Shown here piece by piece: positions 55,375 to 63,699 of a stretch of DNA of 64,000 bases. Where the stretch lies: contig NZ_CP085051.1 in assembly GCF_020616335.1 (NCBI RefSeq), positions 2,418,001 to 2,482,000 of the forward strand, in the 5' to 3' direction. The stretch comes from Corynebacterium uberis (GTDB taxonomy: Bacteria > Actinomycetota > Actinomycetes > Mycobacteriales > Mycobacteriaceae). Below the pieces are notes generated by a model. The model was given only the letters and a program-made list of their open reading frames with translations, searched no databases and had not been told where the DNA came from. Made by a program: the position numbers and the translations under genes. Every line of letters starts with the position of its first letter. The first letter of the stretch is position 1.

Positions 55375-56844
55375 ATGGCTTCCACACCACCATCGCCCTC
55401 GCAGGGATCCGCGCGAGCACACCCGCAGGCACCACCGCAGGCGCCGTCGCTAGCGCCCGAGCGCGTGCTCACCCCGCGGACCTCTCCGCTTGACCGCGTG
55501 CTGGAAAGCATGCGCGTGGGCGTCCACGTCATGGTCGCTTTCCTGCTGCTCTTTGCCACTATCCGGGCGTTGCTGCGCGCCGACCCGACCGCGGTGGCGG
55601 CGTTGGGCGCTGGTGGGTATCGATGCGCCACAATCGTCGGTGCCACCCTGTTCGCCGCCTGGTATCTTGGCGGCACGACCTGGGAGAACCGGATCGTCAC
55701 CGGGCGGGCCCGGTGGAATCCCGGGCGACGCATGCCCCTATTGGCCGCGGCCTGGCTAGCCGTTGTCCTCGCGGTGTGGCTGGCGCTGATGGCGGTGGCT
55801 TTTGATTTTGTGTGGTTGCTGTTTCCCCTGGTGTTTGTCATTGTTCACGTGTTGCCCACGGTGTTAGGTCTGGTCATCACGGGTGCCGCGTGGGCGGGTG
55901 CGGTGGGCGCGTCGGCCTGGCATTCCGGTTGGGATGTGGGCGGTGTTGTGGGCCCGGCGATCGGGGTGGTGTTCGCGTTGGCGGCCTATTATGTTTATCG
56001 CGCTTTGCACCGGCAGGCGCGCTACCACTGGCGGGTGGCGGAGGAGTTGCGCGCCGCGCAGCAGGAGCTGTTGGCCGCCCAGGAGGAGTTGCTGGCTGCG
56101 GAGAATCGGGCGGGCCGGTTGGTGGAGCGGGAGCGCTTTGCCCGCGAGGTCCATGACACGCTGGCGCAGGGGTTTTCCTCGATTGTGCTGTTGGCCCGCA
56201 CCGCCGGCAATGCGCTAGGAGACGGTGGGGCGGACACAAGCCTGAGCCCGAGCACGAGTCCGGGCCCGCGGGGCGTCGATAGTCATGCAACCGACACCAC
56301 ATCTGCGGCGCGCGAGCAGCTGCGCACCATCGAGGAGGTGGCGGGGGAGAACCTCAACCAGGCGCGCACCTTGGTCCGCGAGTTGTCCCTGCCGCCTGAC
56401 GATCCCGCCGCGGCAGCACCGGCGGAGCTTCCCGGCCGCCTGCCCGAGGAGCTAGCTGGCCTGGCGGCGAGCGTCGCGCGACGCAGCGGCCTGGATGTGC
56501 ACGCTCACTGCGAGGGCCCTACGGACACGGTCCCGCCGGCTGGCGCGCGGGCGTTGCTGCGCGTGGCCCAGGAGGCGCTGACCAACACGGTGCGCCACGC
56601 CCACGCCCGGCAGGCCCACCTCACGCTGACGGTGTGGGACGGCCAGGCGACCCTGGACATCTTTGACGATGGCATCGGTTTCCCGCCGGACGCACCGCCC
56701 CCGCCCGGCGCCACCTCGGGTTATGGCATTCCCGGCATGCGCGCCCGCCTGGCGGAGGTCGGCGGCGACCTGACCATCGACTCCACCCCCGGCTCCACCG
56801 TCCTGACCGCATGCATCCCCTTAAAAGAAGGCACCCCGCAATGA
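55375..56844 (+). CDS. chrS: Sensor histidine kinase, ChrS-type
   Basis: A 489-residue kinase. About six membrane helices fill residues 50-205, followed by a short coiled coil and the HisKA_3 box FAREVHDTLAQGFSSI with His260; the ATPase region contains TLDIFDDGIGF and YGIPGMRARLAEVGG. There is no large external domain, consistent with intramembrane heme sensing as in ChrS. A TAGGCT box and an AGGAG site precede the ATG. A partial copy of the dispersed word lies in the linker near 56268. Its stop overlaps the ATG of the response regulator. Confidence 0.78.
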   Translation: MASTPPSPSQGSARAHPQAPPQAPSLAPERVLTPRTSPLDRVLESMRVGVHVMVAFLLLFATIRALLRADPTAVAALGAGGYRCATIVGATLFAAWYLGGTTWENRIVTGRARWNPGRRMPLLAAAWLAVVLAVWLALMAVAFDFVWLLFPLVFVIVHVLPTVLGLVITGAAWAGAVGASAWHSGWDVGGVVGPAIGVVFALAAYYVYRALHRQARYHWRVAEELRAAQQELLAAQEELLAAENRAGRLVERERFAREVHDTLAQGFSSIVLLARTAGNALGDGGADTSLSPSTSPGPRGVDSHATDTTSAAREQLRTIEEVAGENLNQARTLVRELSLPPDDPAAAAPAELPGRLPEELAGLAASVARRSGLDVHAHCEGPTDTVPPAGARALLRVAQEALTNTVRHAHARQAHLTLTVWDGQATLDIFDDGIGFPPDAPPPPGATSGYGIPGMRARLAEVGGDLTIDSTPGSTVLTACIPLKEGTPQ

Positions 56845-57449
56845 TTCGAGTCATGCTTATCGACGACCACCCCGTGGTGCGCGCCGGACTGCGCGCCATC
56901 CTGGATAGCTTTCCCGACGTCCGCGTGGTCGCCGTCGGCTCCTCCGGCACCGATGCCCAGGACTGCTCCCGCGACGACGTCGACGTGGTAGTCATGGACA
57001 TCCAGATGCCCGGCATGAACGGCATCGCGGCCACGCGTGCGCTCCGCGCGGCCGACGGCCCCCCGGTGCTCATCCTCAGCACCTATGACACCCAGGCGGA
57101 CATCGTCGCCGCAATCGAGGCCGGCGCCCTGGGCTACCTGCTCAAAGATGCCCCCGAAGACGACCTCCACCGCGCTGTCGTGGCCACCGCCGCCGGCCAG
57201 CGCACCCTCTCACCGACCGTCGCCGCCGCGCTGGCCGAACGCCTGACCACCCCGCATGAGGCACTATCCGCCCGCGAGATTGACATCCTCCGGGAGCTGG
57301 AATCCGGCGCCACCAACCAGCAGCTGGCCCGGCGCCTGTTCATCTCCGTGGCAACCGTGAAAACGCACCTGATCCACATCTACCAAAAGCTGGGGGTGGA
57401 CAACCGCACCGCCGCGATCACCCAGGCGCGCGCCCGCAAGCTGATCTAA
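56841..57449 (+). CDS. chrA: LuxR-type response regulator, ChrA-type
   Basis: A 202-residue NarL-type regulator: receiver with acidic LIDDHP, phospho-Asp53 in VMDIQMPG and Lys in YLLKDAPE; LuxR HTH is TNQQLARRLFISVATVKTHL. The ATG at 56841 overlaps the kinase stop (ATGA), showing translational coupling. In C. glutamicum ChrA activates hrtBA in response to heme and controls heme oxygenase with HrrA, so this pair probably acts on the adjacent exporter. A hairpin at 57461-57522 ends the transcript. Confidence 0.8.
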   Translation: MIRVMLIDDHPVVRAGLRAILDSFPDVRVVAVGSSGTDAQDCSRDDVDVVVMDIQMPGMNGIAATRALRAADGPPVLILSTYDTQADIVAAIEAGALGYLLKDAPEDDLHRAVVATAAGQRTLSPTVAAALAERLTTPHEALSAREIDILRELESGATNQQLARRLFISVATVKTHLIHIYQKLGVDNRTAAITQARARKLI

Positions 57450-57460
57450 CACACGGCAAA

Positions 57461-57522
57461 GCCCCGGCTGATCGCCGTCCCCGCACCAGAGTCACAGTGC
57501 AGGGAGGCTGGTCAGCCGGGGC
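57461..57522 (+). terminator. Terminator after chrA
   Basis: GCCCCGGCTGA (57461-57471) pairs with TCAGCCGGGGC (57512-57522); perfect 11-base arms. Confidence 0.65.
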
Positions 57523-57544
57523 GAGGGCAGCACCCGGTACCCGC

Positions 57545-58234
57545 CTAGTCGGTGGGGAAGGGGCGCTTATTCCAATAGGTACGCATCGCCGCAACCACCA
57601 GGCTCAGCCGCGAGTTGACGCCGAAGTAGCCAATGAGGTGAGAGACATGCTTTTTCACGGTGGACTGCGCGTACTGGGTCTTCTCTGCGATCTCTGCGTT
57701 GGACAGGCCATCGCACAGCAAAGAAAGCACCCGCTCTTCCGCATCCGTGAGCCGCAGCTGCTTCTGCGAAGCCCGCAGCACCGCCGCCTCCCGGTTGGGA
57801 ATGTAATCAACCAGGCGGGACAGGCATTGCGGGGACACGGACGTGCCACCGCTCATGGCGTCGCGCACCGAGGCGATGATCTCCTGCGGCTTTGAGGACT
57901 TAATGATGTAGCCCGCCGCTCCGCCGGTGAGGGTCTGGAGCATCGTCTCATCAGTGTCAAAGCCGGTCATAGCAACGAAAACCGGTGGGTGTTCCAGCTT
58001 TTGCACATGCTCTAAGAGCGTGACTCCATCCATCTCCGGCATGTGAATATCGGAAAGGACCAGGTCCACGTCTTGGGTTGCCAGAATCTCTACGGCCTCG
58101 CGCCCGTGGGACGCCTCCGCCACGACCTCAATGTCATCAGCAGTGGAGAAGTAGGCACGTAGGGACGCAAGCACCAGCGGATCATCATCGACGATGATGA
58201 TCCGCGTCGGCTGGGATGCGTGCGCTTGAGTCAC
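57545..58234 (-). CDS. NarL/LuxR-type response regulator paired with secreted peptide and kinase
   Basis: A 229-residue regulator. The receiver has VDDDP (16-18 acidic), phospho-Asp62 in LSDIHMPEMDG and Lys112; the HTH reads SNAEIAEKTQYAQSTVKKHV. The GTG at 58234 is used because the peptide gene stops only four bases earlier, so translation is probably coupled to the peptide. It is the third gene of a kinase-peptide-regulator set on the minus strand. Target genes are unknown; the inverted repeat around the peptide promoter is a candidate site. Confidence 0.8.
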   Translation of the reverse strand: MTQAHASQPTRIIIVDDDPLVLASLRAYFSTADDIEVVAEASHGREAVEILATQDVDLVLSDIHMPEMDGVTLLEHVQKLEHPPVFVAMTGFDTDETMLQTLTGGAAGYIIKSSKPQEIIASVRDAMSGGTSVSPQCLSRLVDYIPNREAAVLRASQKQLRLTDAEERVLSLLCDGLSNAEIAEKTQYAQSTVKKHVSHLIGYFGVNSRLSLVVAAMRTYWNKRPFPTD

Positions 58235-58238
58235 GATG

Positions 58239-58442
58239 CTAGGGGCACCAGGGGTGGTTGTACTTCTTGCAGCTGAAAACGGAGCCAGCCGCGGACTCCT
58301 TGAAGCTGTGCGCGGAGATAGCCTGCAGGGCCTGGCCCGCAACGTTTGGCGTCGCGGCCTGGGCCGCCGGAGCGCCGACCACCAGGCCGGCGGCAATGGC
58401 AACGCTGCAAGCGATGCCGCTCAAACGACGGTTACGCTTCAT
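58239..58442 (-). CDS. Small secreted peptide with C-terminal two-cysteine motif
   Basis: A 67-residue precursor: basic start (KRNRR), a hydrophobic core and an AQA cleavage signal near residue 29, then a 38-residue mature part ending FSCKKYNHPWCP, in which Cys58 and Cys66 could close a nine-residue disulfide ring. The gene lies between a histidine kinase and its regulator on one strand, 4 bases before the regulator. I recognise no family; a pheromone sensed by the kinase, or a bacteriocin with its own control, are the obvious options. It has its own TATAAT-type promoter. Confidence 0.7.
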   Translation of the reverse strand: MKRNRRLSGIACSVAIAAGLVVGAPAAQAATPNVAGQALQAISAHSFKESAAGSVFSCKKYNHPWCP

Positions 58443-58548
58443 CTTCACACCAATCTTTCGGTAGTGCTGTCTGTGGTTATCACTGCTACGCAGTGTCCTA
58501 GCTTGGAGCGTCTCGGTGTCACAAACTGTCACAGTCACGGCCGAAACG

Positions 58549-58593
58549 CTGCCGTATCTGCTGATTATACGGTGTACCGCCACTCTACGGCAG
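58549..58593 (-). promoter_or_regulatory. Promoter and inverted-repeat operator of the secreted peptide gene
   Basis: On the minus strand a consensus TATAAT lies at 58564-58569; its -35 region (near 58587-58592, TGCCGT) is poor, which suggests an activator. Perfect arms CTGCCGTA (58549-58556) and TACGGCAG (58586-58593) flank it, with a central CGGTGTACCG. Downstream, two TGTGACA direct repeats 10 bases apart (58517-58533) lie in the leader. Confidence 0.6.
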
Positions 58594-58656
58594 TCCGAGA
58601 CACCAGACCTCGAACTATGGTACCACCCCTGGCGGGGGCAGTCTATAGTTGCTGAT

Positions 58657-59781
58657 TTATTCGGCCAACTGCGCGGTGACGGTCCAAACGCGCCCGTCAG
58701 TCTCTGTTTTGAGCTTGCCGCCGATGGAAGAAATTGACTTCCGCATCATCTCCATCCCCAGCCCCGAGGATAAGACCTTGGCGGTGGGGCGGGTGCGGTA
58801 CTCCGCGTCTGCTATTTGGTTGCAGATCTTCACCGTTACCGCACCACCAGTGCCCCCCGCCCACAGCGTCACCTGCGAGCCCGGCTGCGCGTACTTGATG
58901 GCGTTAAGGGAGCACTCCGCGATCACCCGGCCCAGGATTTCCAGCACCGGGTGCGTCAGGGTCAGCGCATCCGCCTCATCCTGGACCAGCGCCTCAAAGC
59001 CGTTGCTGCGCAGCTTCTCTGCGGCCTTGTTCAGGCTCTCGTGCAAGGACGGTGCCTTGGGGCCTTCGGGATTTTCCTGCGGCGCATTGAGCAGTCCCAG
59101 CAGGGAGCGCACCTGCGACATGGTGGTGCGGCCGGCCTCCGCGATTCCAGAAAGCTCTTCTTCGAGCTCCCCCTCGCCGGCGTGGGACAGCGCCAGCATC
59201 TCTGAGCGCATGACAATCGAGGTCAGCGACGCCGCCACGGAGTCGTGGAGAGTGCGGGCCAGTTCCTCCCGGCGCTCCCGATAGTCACGCTGCCACTGGG
59301 CGGACAGCTCTGCTTTTTGCCGGACCTTGCGCCCCAAGGCCCATCCTGCGGCGCCGGCGACAATCATGAGCATCATCCAGGGGAAAACAACTGGAAGACT
59401 CGTTTCTACCGTGAGGTTTTTCCGGTCCACCAAACCCATCACGGTAACCAGCAAGCCGGCAGGCAGCATCAGGGCGATGCGTCCCGAGTACCCCACCATG
59501 GCTATGGCCATGGCACAGAAGAAGACAAAGGGCGACATGAATAGCTCTGCGATGACGATGGTCGAGCCAAAGAGCACCACAAAGGTGAGGAACCCGCTCA
59601 GCGGGAATCGCTTGATCGCCGCGACGCTCAGCGCCAGCACGATGGTCCACAGCATGCGGTCGACCCGTAGGGAGTCCGGGTCTGTCATGATCATCCACAC
59701 GATGGTCATGGTGGTGCAGGACAGGAAGACCCAGACCTCCATGGGTACGGCGCGGAACGCTTGGATCACGCTTTTGATCAC
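58657..59781 (-). CDS. Sensor histidine kinase of the peptide system
   Basis: A 374-residue kinase. About five membrane helices occupy residues 12-150 and there is only a short loop outside, as in peptide-sensing or membrane-sensing kinases. The HisKA_3 dimerisation box is EELARTLHDSVAASLTS with phospho-acceptor His179; the ATPase N-box is IAECSLNAIKYAQPG, and SSGLGMEMMRKSI holds the glycine loop. It is separated by 214 bases from the peptide gene, which has its own promoter. The ligand is unknown; the adjacent peptide is the natural candidate. Confidence 0.82.
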   Translation of the reverse strand: MIKSVIQAFRAVPMEVWVFLSCTTMTIVWMIMTDPDSLRVDRMLWTIVLALSVAAIKRFPLSGFLTFVVLFGSTIVIAELFMSPFVFFCAMAIAMVGYSGRIALMLPAGLLVTVMGLVDRKNLTVETSLPVVFPWMMLMIVAGAAGWALGRKVRQKAELSAQWQRDYRERREELARTLHDSVAASLTSIVMRSEMLALSHAGEGELEEELSGIAEAGRTTMSQVRSLLGLLNAPQENPEGPKAPSLHESLNKAAEKLRSNGFEALVQDEADALTLTHPVLEILGRVIAECSLNAIKYAQPGSQVTLWAGGTGGAVTVKICNQIADAEYRTRPTAKVLSSGLGMEMMRKSISSIGGKLKTETDGRVWTVTAQLAE

Positions 59782-59876
59782 GGCGAAGATTCTCCGTCTT
59801 CTTTCAAGGGGTGCGCACTGCTGTGTCGTCGGGGCTTTAGCCTACAGGCGTGGCGCCAAGGGTGGGCAATAGAAAA

Positions 59877-59918
59877 CTCCGGTTCACGTGGGCTGTTTCC
59901 AACCCTCATGAACCGGAG
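59877..59918 (-). terminator. Hairpin terminator upstream of the peptide-system kinase
   Basis: Perfect 10-base arms CTCCGGTTCA / TGAACCGGAG with a 22-base loop, followed on the minus strand by TTTTC. It lies 96 bases before the kinase start, so it could end a short upstream transcript or act as an attenuator. Confidence 0.65.
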
Positions 59919-60021
59919 CCTCTACACTGCACGACCCATTCAAGGACGCACTCACTGTGGTTTCCCGTTCGATCAACGTCCCGAGAACCTCTCCGGCGGT
60001 CCCCGTTGTTTTGATCTGAGC

Positions 60022-60040
60022 TCAGGTTAGCCTTACGCCT
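60022..60040. promoter_or_regulatory. DtxR-like box 1
   Basis: TCAGGTTAGCCTTACGCCT matches the DtxR consensus TTAGGTTAGSCTAACCTAA at about 13 of 19 positions, with the left half nearly perfect. Confidence 0.45.
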
Positions 60041-60132
60041 TTCGGTGGATCAACCCCCCGGCGTACTTTTGGGGAACTTTTTTTCTTTCCGCTGGTCACA
60101 GAGTTATGTCGGCACCGCCCGCCACCCCCACT

Positions 60133-60151
60133 CGGGGGTAGCCTTACCTAA
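60133..60151. promoter_or_regulatory. DtxR-like box 2
   Basis: CGGGGGTAGCCTTACCTAA matches the DtxR consensus at about 14 of 19 positions, with the right half nearly perfect. Confidence 0.5.
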
Positions 60152-60219
60152 TGGCCGCGCGCAAAAGTTGCCACCAGATTGCCTGCTGCGATGGCTAAAC
60201 AGCAGGTAGGGTGAAGCCC

Positions 60220-61848
60220 GTGAGCGAGACTTTTACAGTAGAACAGGTGCGCCAGGCGGAGGATAGCCTGCTGCGCAGCCAACGATTCCCGGATCAGCTC
60301 ATGCGCAACGCCGCGGCCGCCGTGGCGCGATGCGCGCACACGATCCTCGACCAGCAGCCTGACCCGCAGCCACACGTTGTCATCCTGGCGGGCCGGGGCG
60401 GCAACGGCGGAGACGCGCTCTACGCCGGCGCCACGCTCGCGGCCGACTACCGCGTCACGGTGCTCCTCGTGTCCGGCTCGGCACATCAGGCCGCGCTGGA
60501 GGCCTGCACCGCTGCGGGCGCCCAGGTCAGCGAGCAGCCTATCCATGACGTCATCCCCACGGCGACGCTCATCATCGATGGGATCACCGGGCTGGGCAAC
60601 CACGGCGGCCTGGAGGACTCTGAGCTGGTTTCTGCCATCAACACCTCCGGGGTTCCGGTCCTGGCTATCGACGTGCCGTCAGGGGTGGACGCGGATACCG
60701 GTGCCGCCCCCGCGGGAGCCCACATCCAGGCAACCGTGACGTGTACTTTTGGGGGCCTGCGGCAGGCGCACGCGCTCACCGCCGCGTGCGGCCGGGTGGT
60801 GCGTGCCGATATCGACGTCGATGGCTCCTGGCTGGGCGACGCCCTCAACGATGCAGCTGAGGGCGGCCCGCATTGTTGGGCACAGCGGATCGTCGATAAT
60901 GATGCGCCGGTGTGGCCGGCGCCGCTGCGCCCCGGGCCCACCGCCGGGCCGCGCAGCCTGCTGGCCATCGAGCCGCAACCCACCGATGACAAGTACAGCG
61001 GGGGAGTAGTCGGCGTGGTGGCCGGCAGCCCGCAGTACCCCGGGGCCGAGGTGCTGTGCACGCTGGGCGCGCTGCGTGGCTCCCCCGCACTCGTGCGGGT
61101 CATCGGCGGCAGCCCGGCGGCGTCGATAAGCCTGTGTCCGGAGGCTGTCCACCACCCGGACATCGCCAACGCGGGCCGGGTGCAGGCCTGGGTGGTGGGG
61201 CCGGGACGCGGCACCGACGAGGCCGCCCGCGCCGAGTTGGCCACGCTCCTGCAACGCCCGGAGCCTGTGGTCTGCGACGCAGACGCCGTGACGCTGCTGG
61301 CTGCCCATAGGCAGTTGCGCGACCTGCTGCGCACCCGCACCGCGGTGACGGTTCTCACCCCGCACGCAGGCGAACTCCAGCGGCTGGCCGCCGCGCTGAC
61401 CGAGGATGGCGTGGAGCTGGATTCCCGCGACCGTTTTGCCTACGTGCACAGCATCGCCGAGGCGCTGGGCGTGGTGCTGGTGTCCAAGGGGCGCTTTACG
61501 CTGATCACGCGACCCGGCGAGGTCATCAGCGTCGATGCCGGGCATTCGTGGTCCGCGACCGCCGGGTCCGGCGATGTGCTCGCTGGGGTGCTCGGCGCCT
61601 GGCTGGCCCGCACCGCAGCAGCCCGCACCGCCGCGGCCGCGCCGCCAGCGGGCAGCACCGCAAGCAAGGACTTCCTTGACGGCAAGGACATGCGCGCGGG
61701 CCGGGACGCGGCGCTGACCGCGGTGGGAATCCACGCTCTGGCGGCGTGGCTGGCTGCGCAGACTCCGGATGGTCCGGCACCGATCACGGCATCCGCCATC
61801 GCCGCCAAGGTTCCGCAGGCGACGGCCTATGCCACCCGGTTGCTCTAG
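60220..61848 (+). CDS. nnr: Bifunctional NAD(P)H-hydrate epimerase/dehydratase
   Basis: A 542-residue fusion. The N-terminal YjeF_N epimerase has AGRGGNGGDALYAG and IDGITGLGNHG; the C-terminal ribokinase-like NnrD dehydratase has VLTPHAGE and TAGSGDVLAGVLG. Together they repair damaged NAD(P)H hydrates, the epimerase interconverting R and S forms and the dehydratase using ADP or ATP. A TAGGGT box lies seven bases before the GTG at 60220, so the transcript is probably leaderless. A one-mismatch copy of the dispersed word at 61116-61131 lies in the linker part encoding ASISL. Confidence 0.92.
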   Translation: MSETFTVEQVRQAEDSLLRSQRFPDQLMRNAAAAVARCAHTILDQQPDPQPHVVILAGRGGNGGDALYAGATLAADYRVTVLLVSGSAHQAALEACTAAGAQVSEQPIHDVIPTATLIIDGITGLGNHGGLEDSELVSAINTSGVPVLAIDVPSGVDADTGAAPAGAHIQATVTCTFGGLRQAHALTAACGRVVRADIDVDGSWLGDALNDAAEGGPHCWAQRIVDNDAPVWPAPLRPGPTAGPRSLLAIEPQPTDDKYSGGVVGVVAGSPQYPGAEVLCTLGALRGSPALVRVIGGSPAASISLCPEAVHHPDIANAGRVQAWVVGPGRGTDEAARAELATLLQRPEPVVCDADAVTLLAAHRQLRDLLRTRTAVTVLTPHAGELQRLAAALTEDGVELDSRDRFAYVHSIAEALGVVLVSKGRFTLITRPGEVISVDAGHSWSATAGSGDVLAGVLGAWLARTAAARTAAAAPPAGSTASKDFLDGKDMRAGRDAALTAVGIHALAAWLAAQTPDGPAPITASAIAAKVPQATAYATRLL

Positions 61849-61878
61849 CCGGCCGGCTTGCCGGATAGCCTCCCGGCG

Positions 61879-62499
61879 TTAGTGCCAGGCGGAGGCGCCG
61901 AGGCCGGCGAGGGCGGTAAGGCTGGCTATCCCGATGGTGAGCAGGACCGCCGCGCGCAGCCGCCTGGAGCGCACCGCAAGGTATCCCGCCGCCCCGATGG
62001 CGGCGCCGAGGGTATTGCCGGCCAGGTCATCGATGTCCGAGTATCCAATGGCGAAGACATACTGGATGGTCTCGATGCTCAGGGATGCCACCGCGGCGCA
62101 GGCCGTTGCGGCGAGGACCACCATCCACCAGCTGGCGCCGGGGCCCACCAACGGTGAGTGGGGGCGGCGTCGATAGCCGGTGATGGCGCGCATGCGGGCT
62201 GCGATGAGCACCCCGAAGGGCAAAAACAGGGCCACGTTTCCCAGCGTGTTCAGCCAGGGCGCCCACCACACGGTCGGGGCGATGAAGCCGTCGAAGAGTT
62301 CCAGGTCAATGCTGCGCTGGTGGTGCGCCTCCGTGGTCCACACCGCACCGAAACTTAAGCGCGCCTTGAGCAGCGTCAACGCCAGCAGTGCCGCCGTGTA
62401 CACAGCCGCGACGAGCCAATACCCCCAGTAGGACCAGCGGGCAGACGGCCCACTGCGGCGTGGCGGGGTCGGGCGCGCGGAGGGAGAAGAAGAACGCAT
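61879..62499 (-). CDS. VanZ family protein
   Basis: A 206-residue membrane protein with about five helices. The VanZ core motif is NTLGNVALFLPFGVLIAAR, followed by SIETIQYVFAIGYSDIDDLAGNTLGAAIGA (seen in segments). VanZ proteins are named for a teicoplanin-resistance accessory role; in most hosts the function is unknown. It converges with nnr and is divergent from the next membrane protein gene. Confidence 0.85.
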   Translation of the reverse strand: MRSSSPSARPTPPRRSGPSARWSYWGYWLVAAVYTAALLALTLLKARLSFGAVWTTEAHHQRSIDLELFDGFIAPTVWWAPWLNTLGNVALFLPFGVLIAARMRAITGYRRRPHSPLVGPGASWWMVVLAATACAAVASLSIETIQYVFAIGYSDIDDLAGNTLGAAIGAAGYLAVRSRRLRAAVLLTIGIASLTALAGLGASAWH

Positions 62500-62541
62500 C
62501 GTCCCTCACCGTAGCGCAACCGTGGCCTAGGCTTGTGCGGT

Positions 62542-62982
62542 GTGACGGATCGTGATCTCGCCGCTACTCGGCTCTACGGATACCGCCCCGCCCGGTGGAA
62601 GTACGCGGCGGCGTGGCTGGCTGTGGCCCTTGGGGTGCTCATGGCGTGCGCGGGCACGGCCAGCGGTTTTGAGCACGAGGACGCGGTGTGGAACTTTGTG
62701 GCCGGCGGCTGCTTCGCGGCGGCGTTCGCCGTGCCGGGGGCCTATTGGCTCGTGCGCACCCGCACCGACGGGCGCAGGGTGGCGGCGTGGGCACAGCGCA
62801 CCGCTGGGCTGTCATGGTCAACGTTAGTGCGCGACCTGCCCGCGCTTTTCGACGCCTCCGGCCCCACCCTTCCGCTCCTGCCTCACCGCCGCTGGTGGCT
62901 CGTCGCGCTCATCACCGTGGTGCTCGCCGGCCTCGGCTCGTGGGCCGCCGGGCACGCCGCCGTAGCCCCCGGACAGCTGTAG
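62542..62982 (+). CDS. Membrane protein, first of a tandem pair
   Basis: A 146-residue protein with three hydrophobic segments; the core reads YRPARWKYAAAWLAVALGV, then DAVWNFVAGG, AVPGAYWLVRTRTDGRRVAAWA, and a C-terminal helix WWLVALITVVLAGLG. The GTG at 62542 has TAGGCT eight bases upstream. It is a paralogue of the gene at 63108; the family is unknown. Confidence 0.6.
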   Translation: MTDRDLAATRLYGYRPARWKYAAAWLAVALGVLMACAGTASGFEHEDAVWNFVAGGCFAAAFAVPGAYWLVRTRTDGRRVAAWAQRTAGLSWSTLVRDLPALFDASGPTLPLLPHRRWWLVALITVVLAGLGSWAAGHAAVAPGQL

Positions 62983-63107
62983 CACTGCCCTCCAGGTGCC
63001 ACACGGGGATACTTTTGGACCTTGCAGGTGTATCCCTAAGTACCGAATCTGCCCAGAAACCCGCGATAGCCTTGGTTGATAGGCTTAACGCCGCTACGGT
63101 GGTGGGC

Positions 63108-63668
63108 ATGCCCAGCCCGCCACCCACCCGCACCGACCCCAAAGAGGGCTTGCGCGAACTGCTAGCGGGGATCATCGCTGAGCCGACCACCCCCGCGGCA
63201 CCGCCCGCCTCCGACAGCGAGGCCGCCGCCCACGCGCACGCCGCGCGCCGCATCATCGCCTACCGTCCCACCACCCTCAAACGCGCACTCGCGTGGATCA
63301 GTGGAGCATTGGGGCTGTTTTTTATCATCGCCGCACTGCTGGGTTTTAGCACCTACGGCGGGGCGGACGCGTGGTGGAACTTCGCCGCCGGGATCGTCAT
63401 CGCCACCTCCCTCGCCCTGCCGGGCGCCTATTGGACGTGGCGCACCGTCCGCGACAGCCGCTACGTGGCCACCTGGGCGCGCGACGTCGAAGCCTTCACC
63501 GGCAACTGGCAATGGCTCGCCGAAAACGAGCCCACCCTGCTTTTCGACGCCACCCCCGCCCGCCTGCCACACCTGCGCCGACGCCACTGGGTGCTGGTAT
63601 CTATCCTGGCGGTCGTGCTATTCATCCTTGGGGGGATGCTGGGCACTCACATGTCCGTGGTTGCCTAA
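63108..63668 (+). CDS. Membrane protein, second of a tandem pair
   Basis: A 186-residue protein with an extra polar N-terminal 40 residues, then the shared core (YRPTTLKRALAWISGALGL, DAWWNFAAG, ALPGAYWTWRTVRDSRYVATWA, LLFDAT) and a C-terminal helix. TACGGT seven bases before the ATG indicates a leaderless start. Function unknown. Confidence 0.6.
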   Translation: MPSPPPTRTDPKEGLRELLAGIIAEPTTPAAPPASDSEAAAHAHAARRIIAYRPTTLKRALAWISGALGLFFIIAALLGFSTYGGADAWWNFAAGIVIATSLALPGAYWTWRTVRDSRYVATWARDVEAFTGNWQWLAENEPTLLFDATPARLPHLRRRHWVLVSILAVVLFILGGMLGTHMSVVA

Positions 63669-63699
63669 TTGGTGGCATGGCGATTGGGCGGTTGCCCAG

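Larger units (their letters stand above)
59782..60219. other. 438-base gap with a minus-strand hairpin and two DtxR-like boxes
   Basis: No protein gene seen. Holds the hairpin at 59877-59918 (terminator in the minus direction), DtxR-like boxes at 60022-60040 and 60133-60151, a hairpin ACCCCC-ACTC-GGGGGT near 60124-60139, and the leaderless promoter of the NAD(P)HX gene. Confidence 0.6.
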
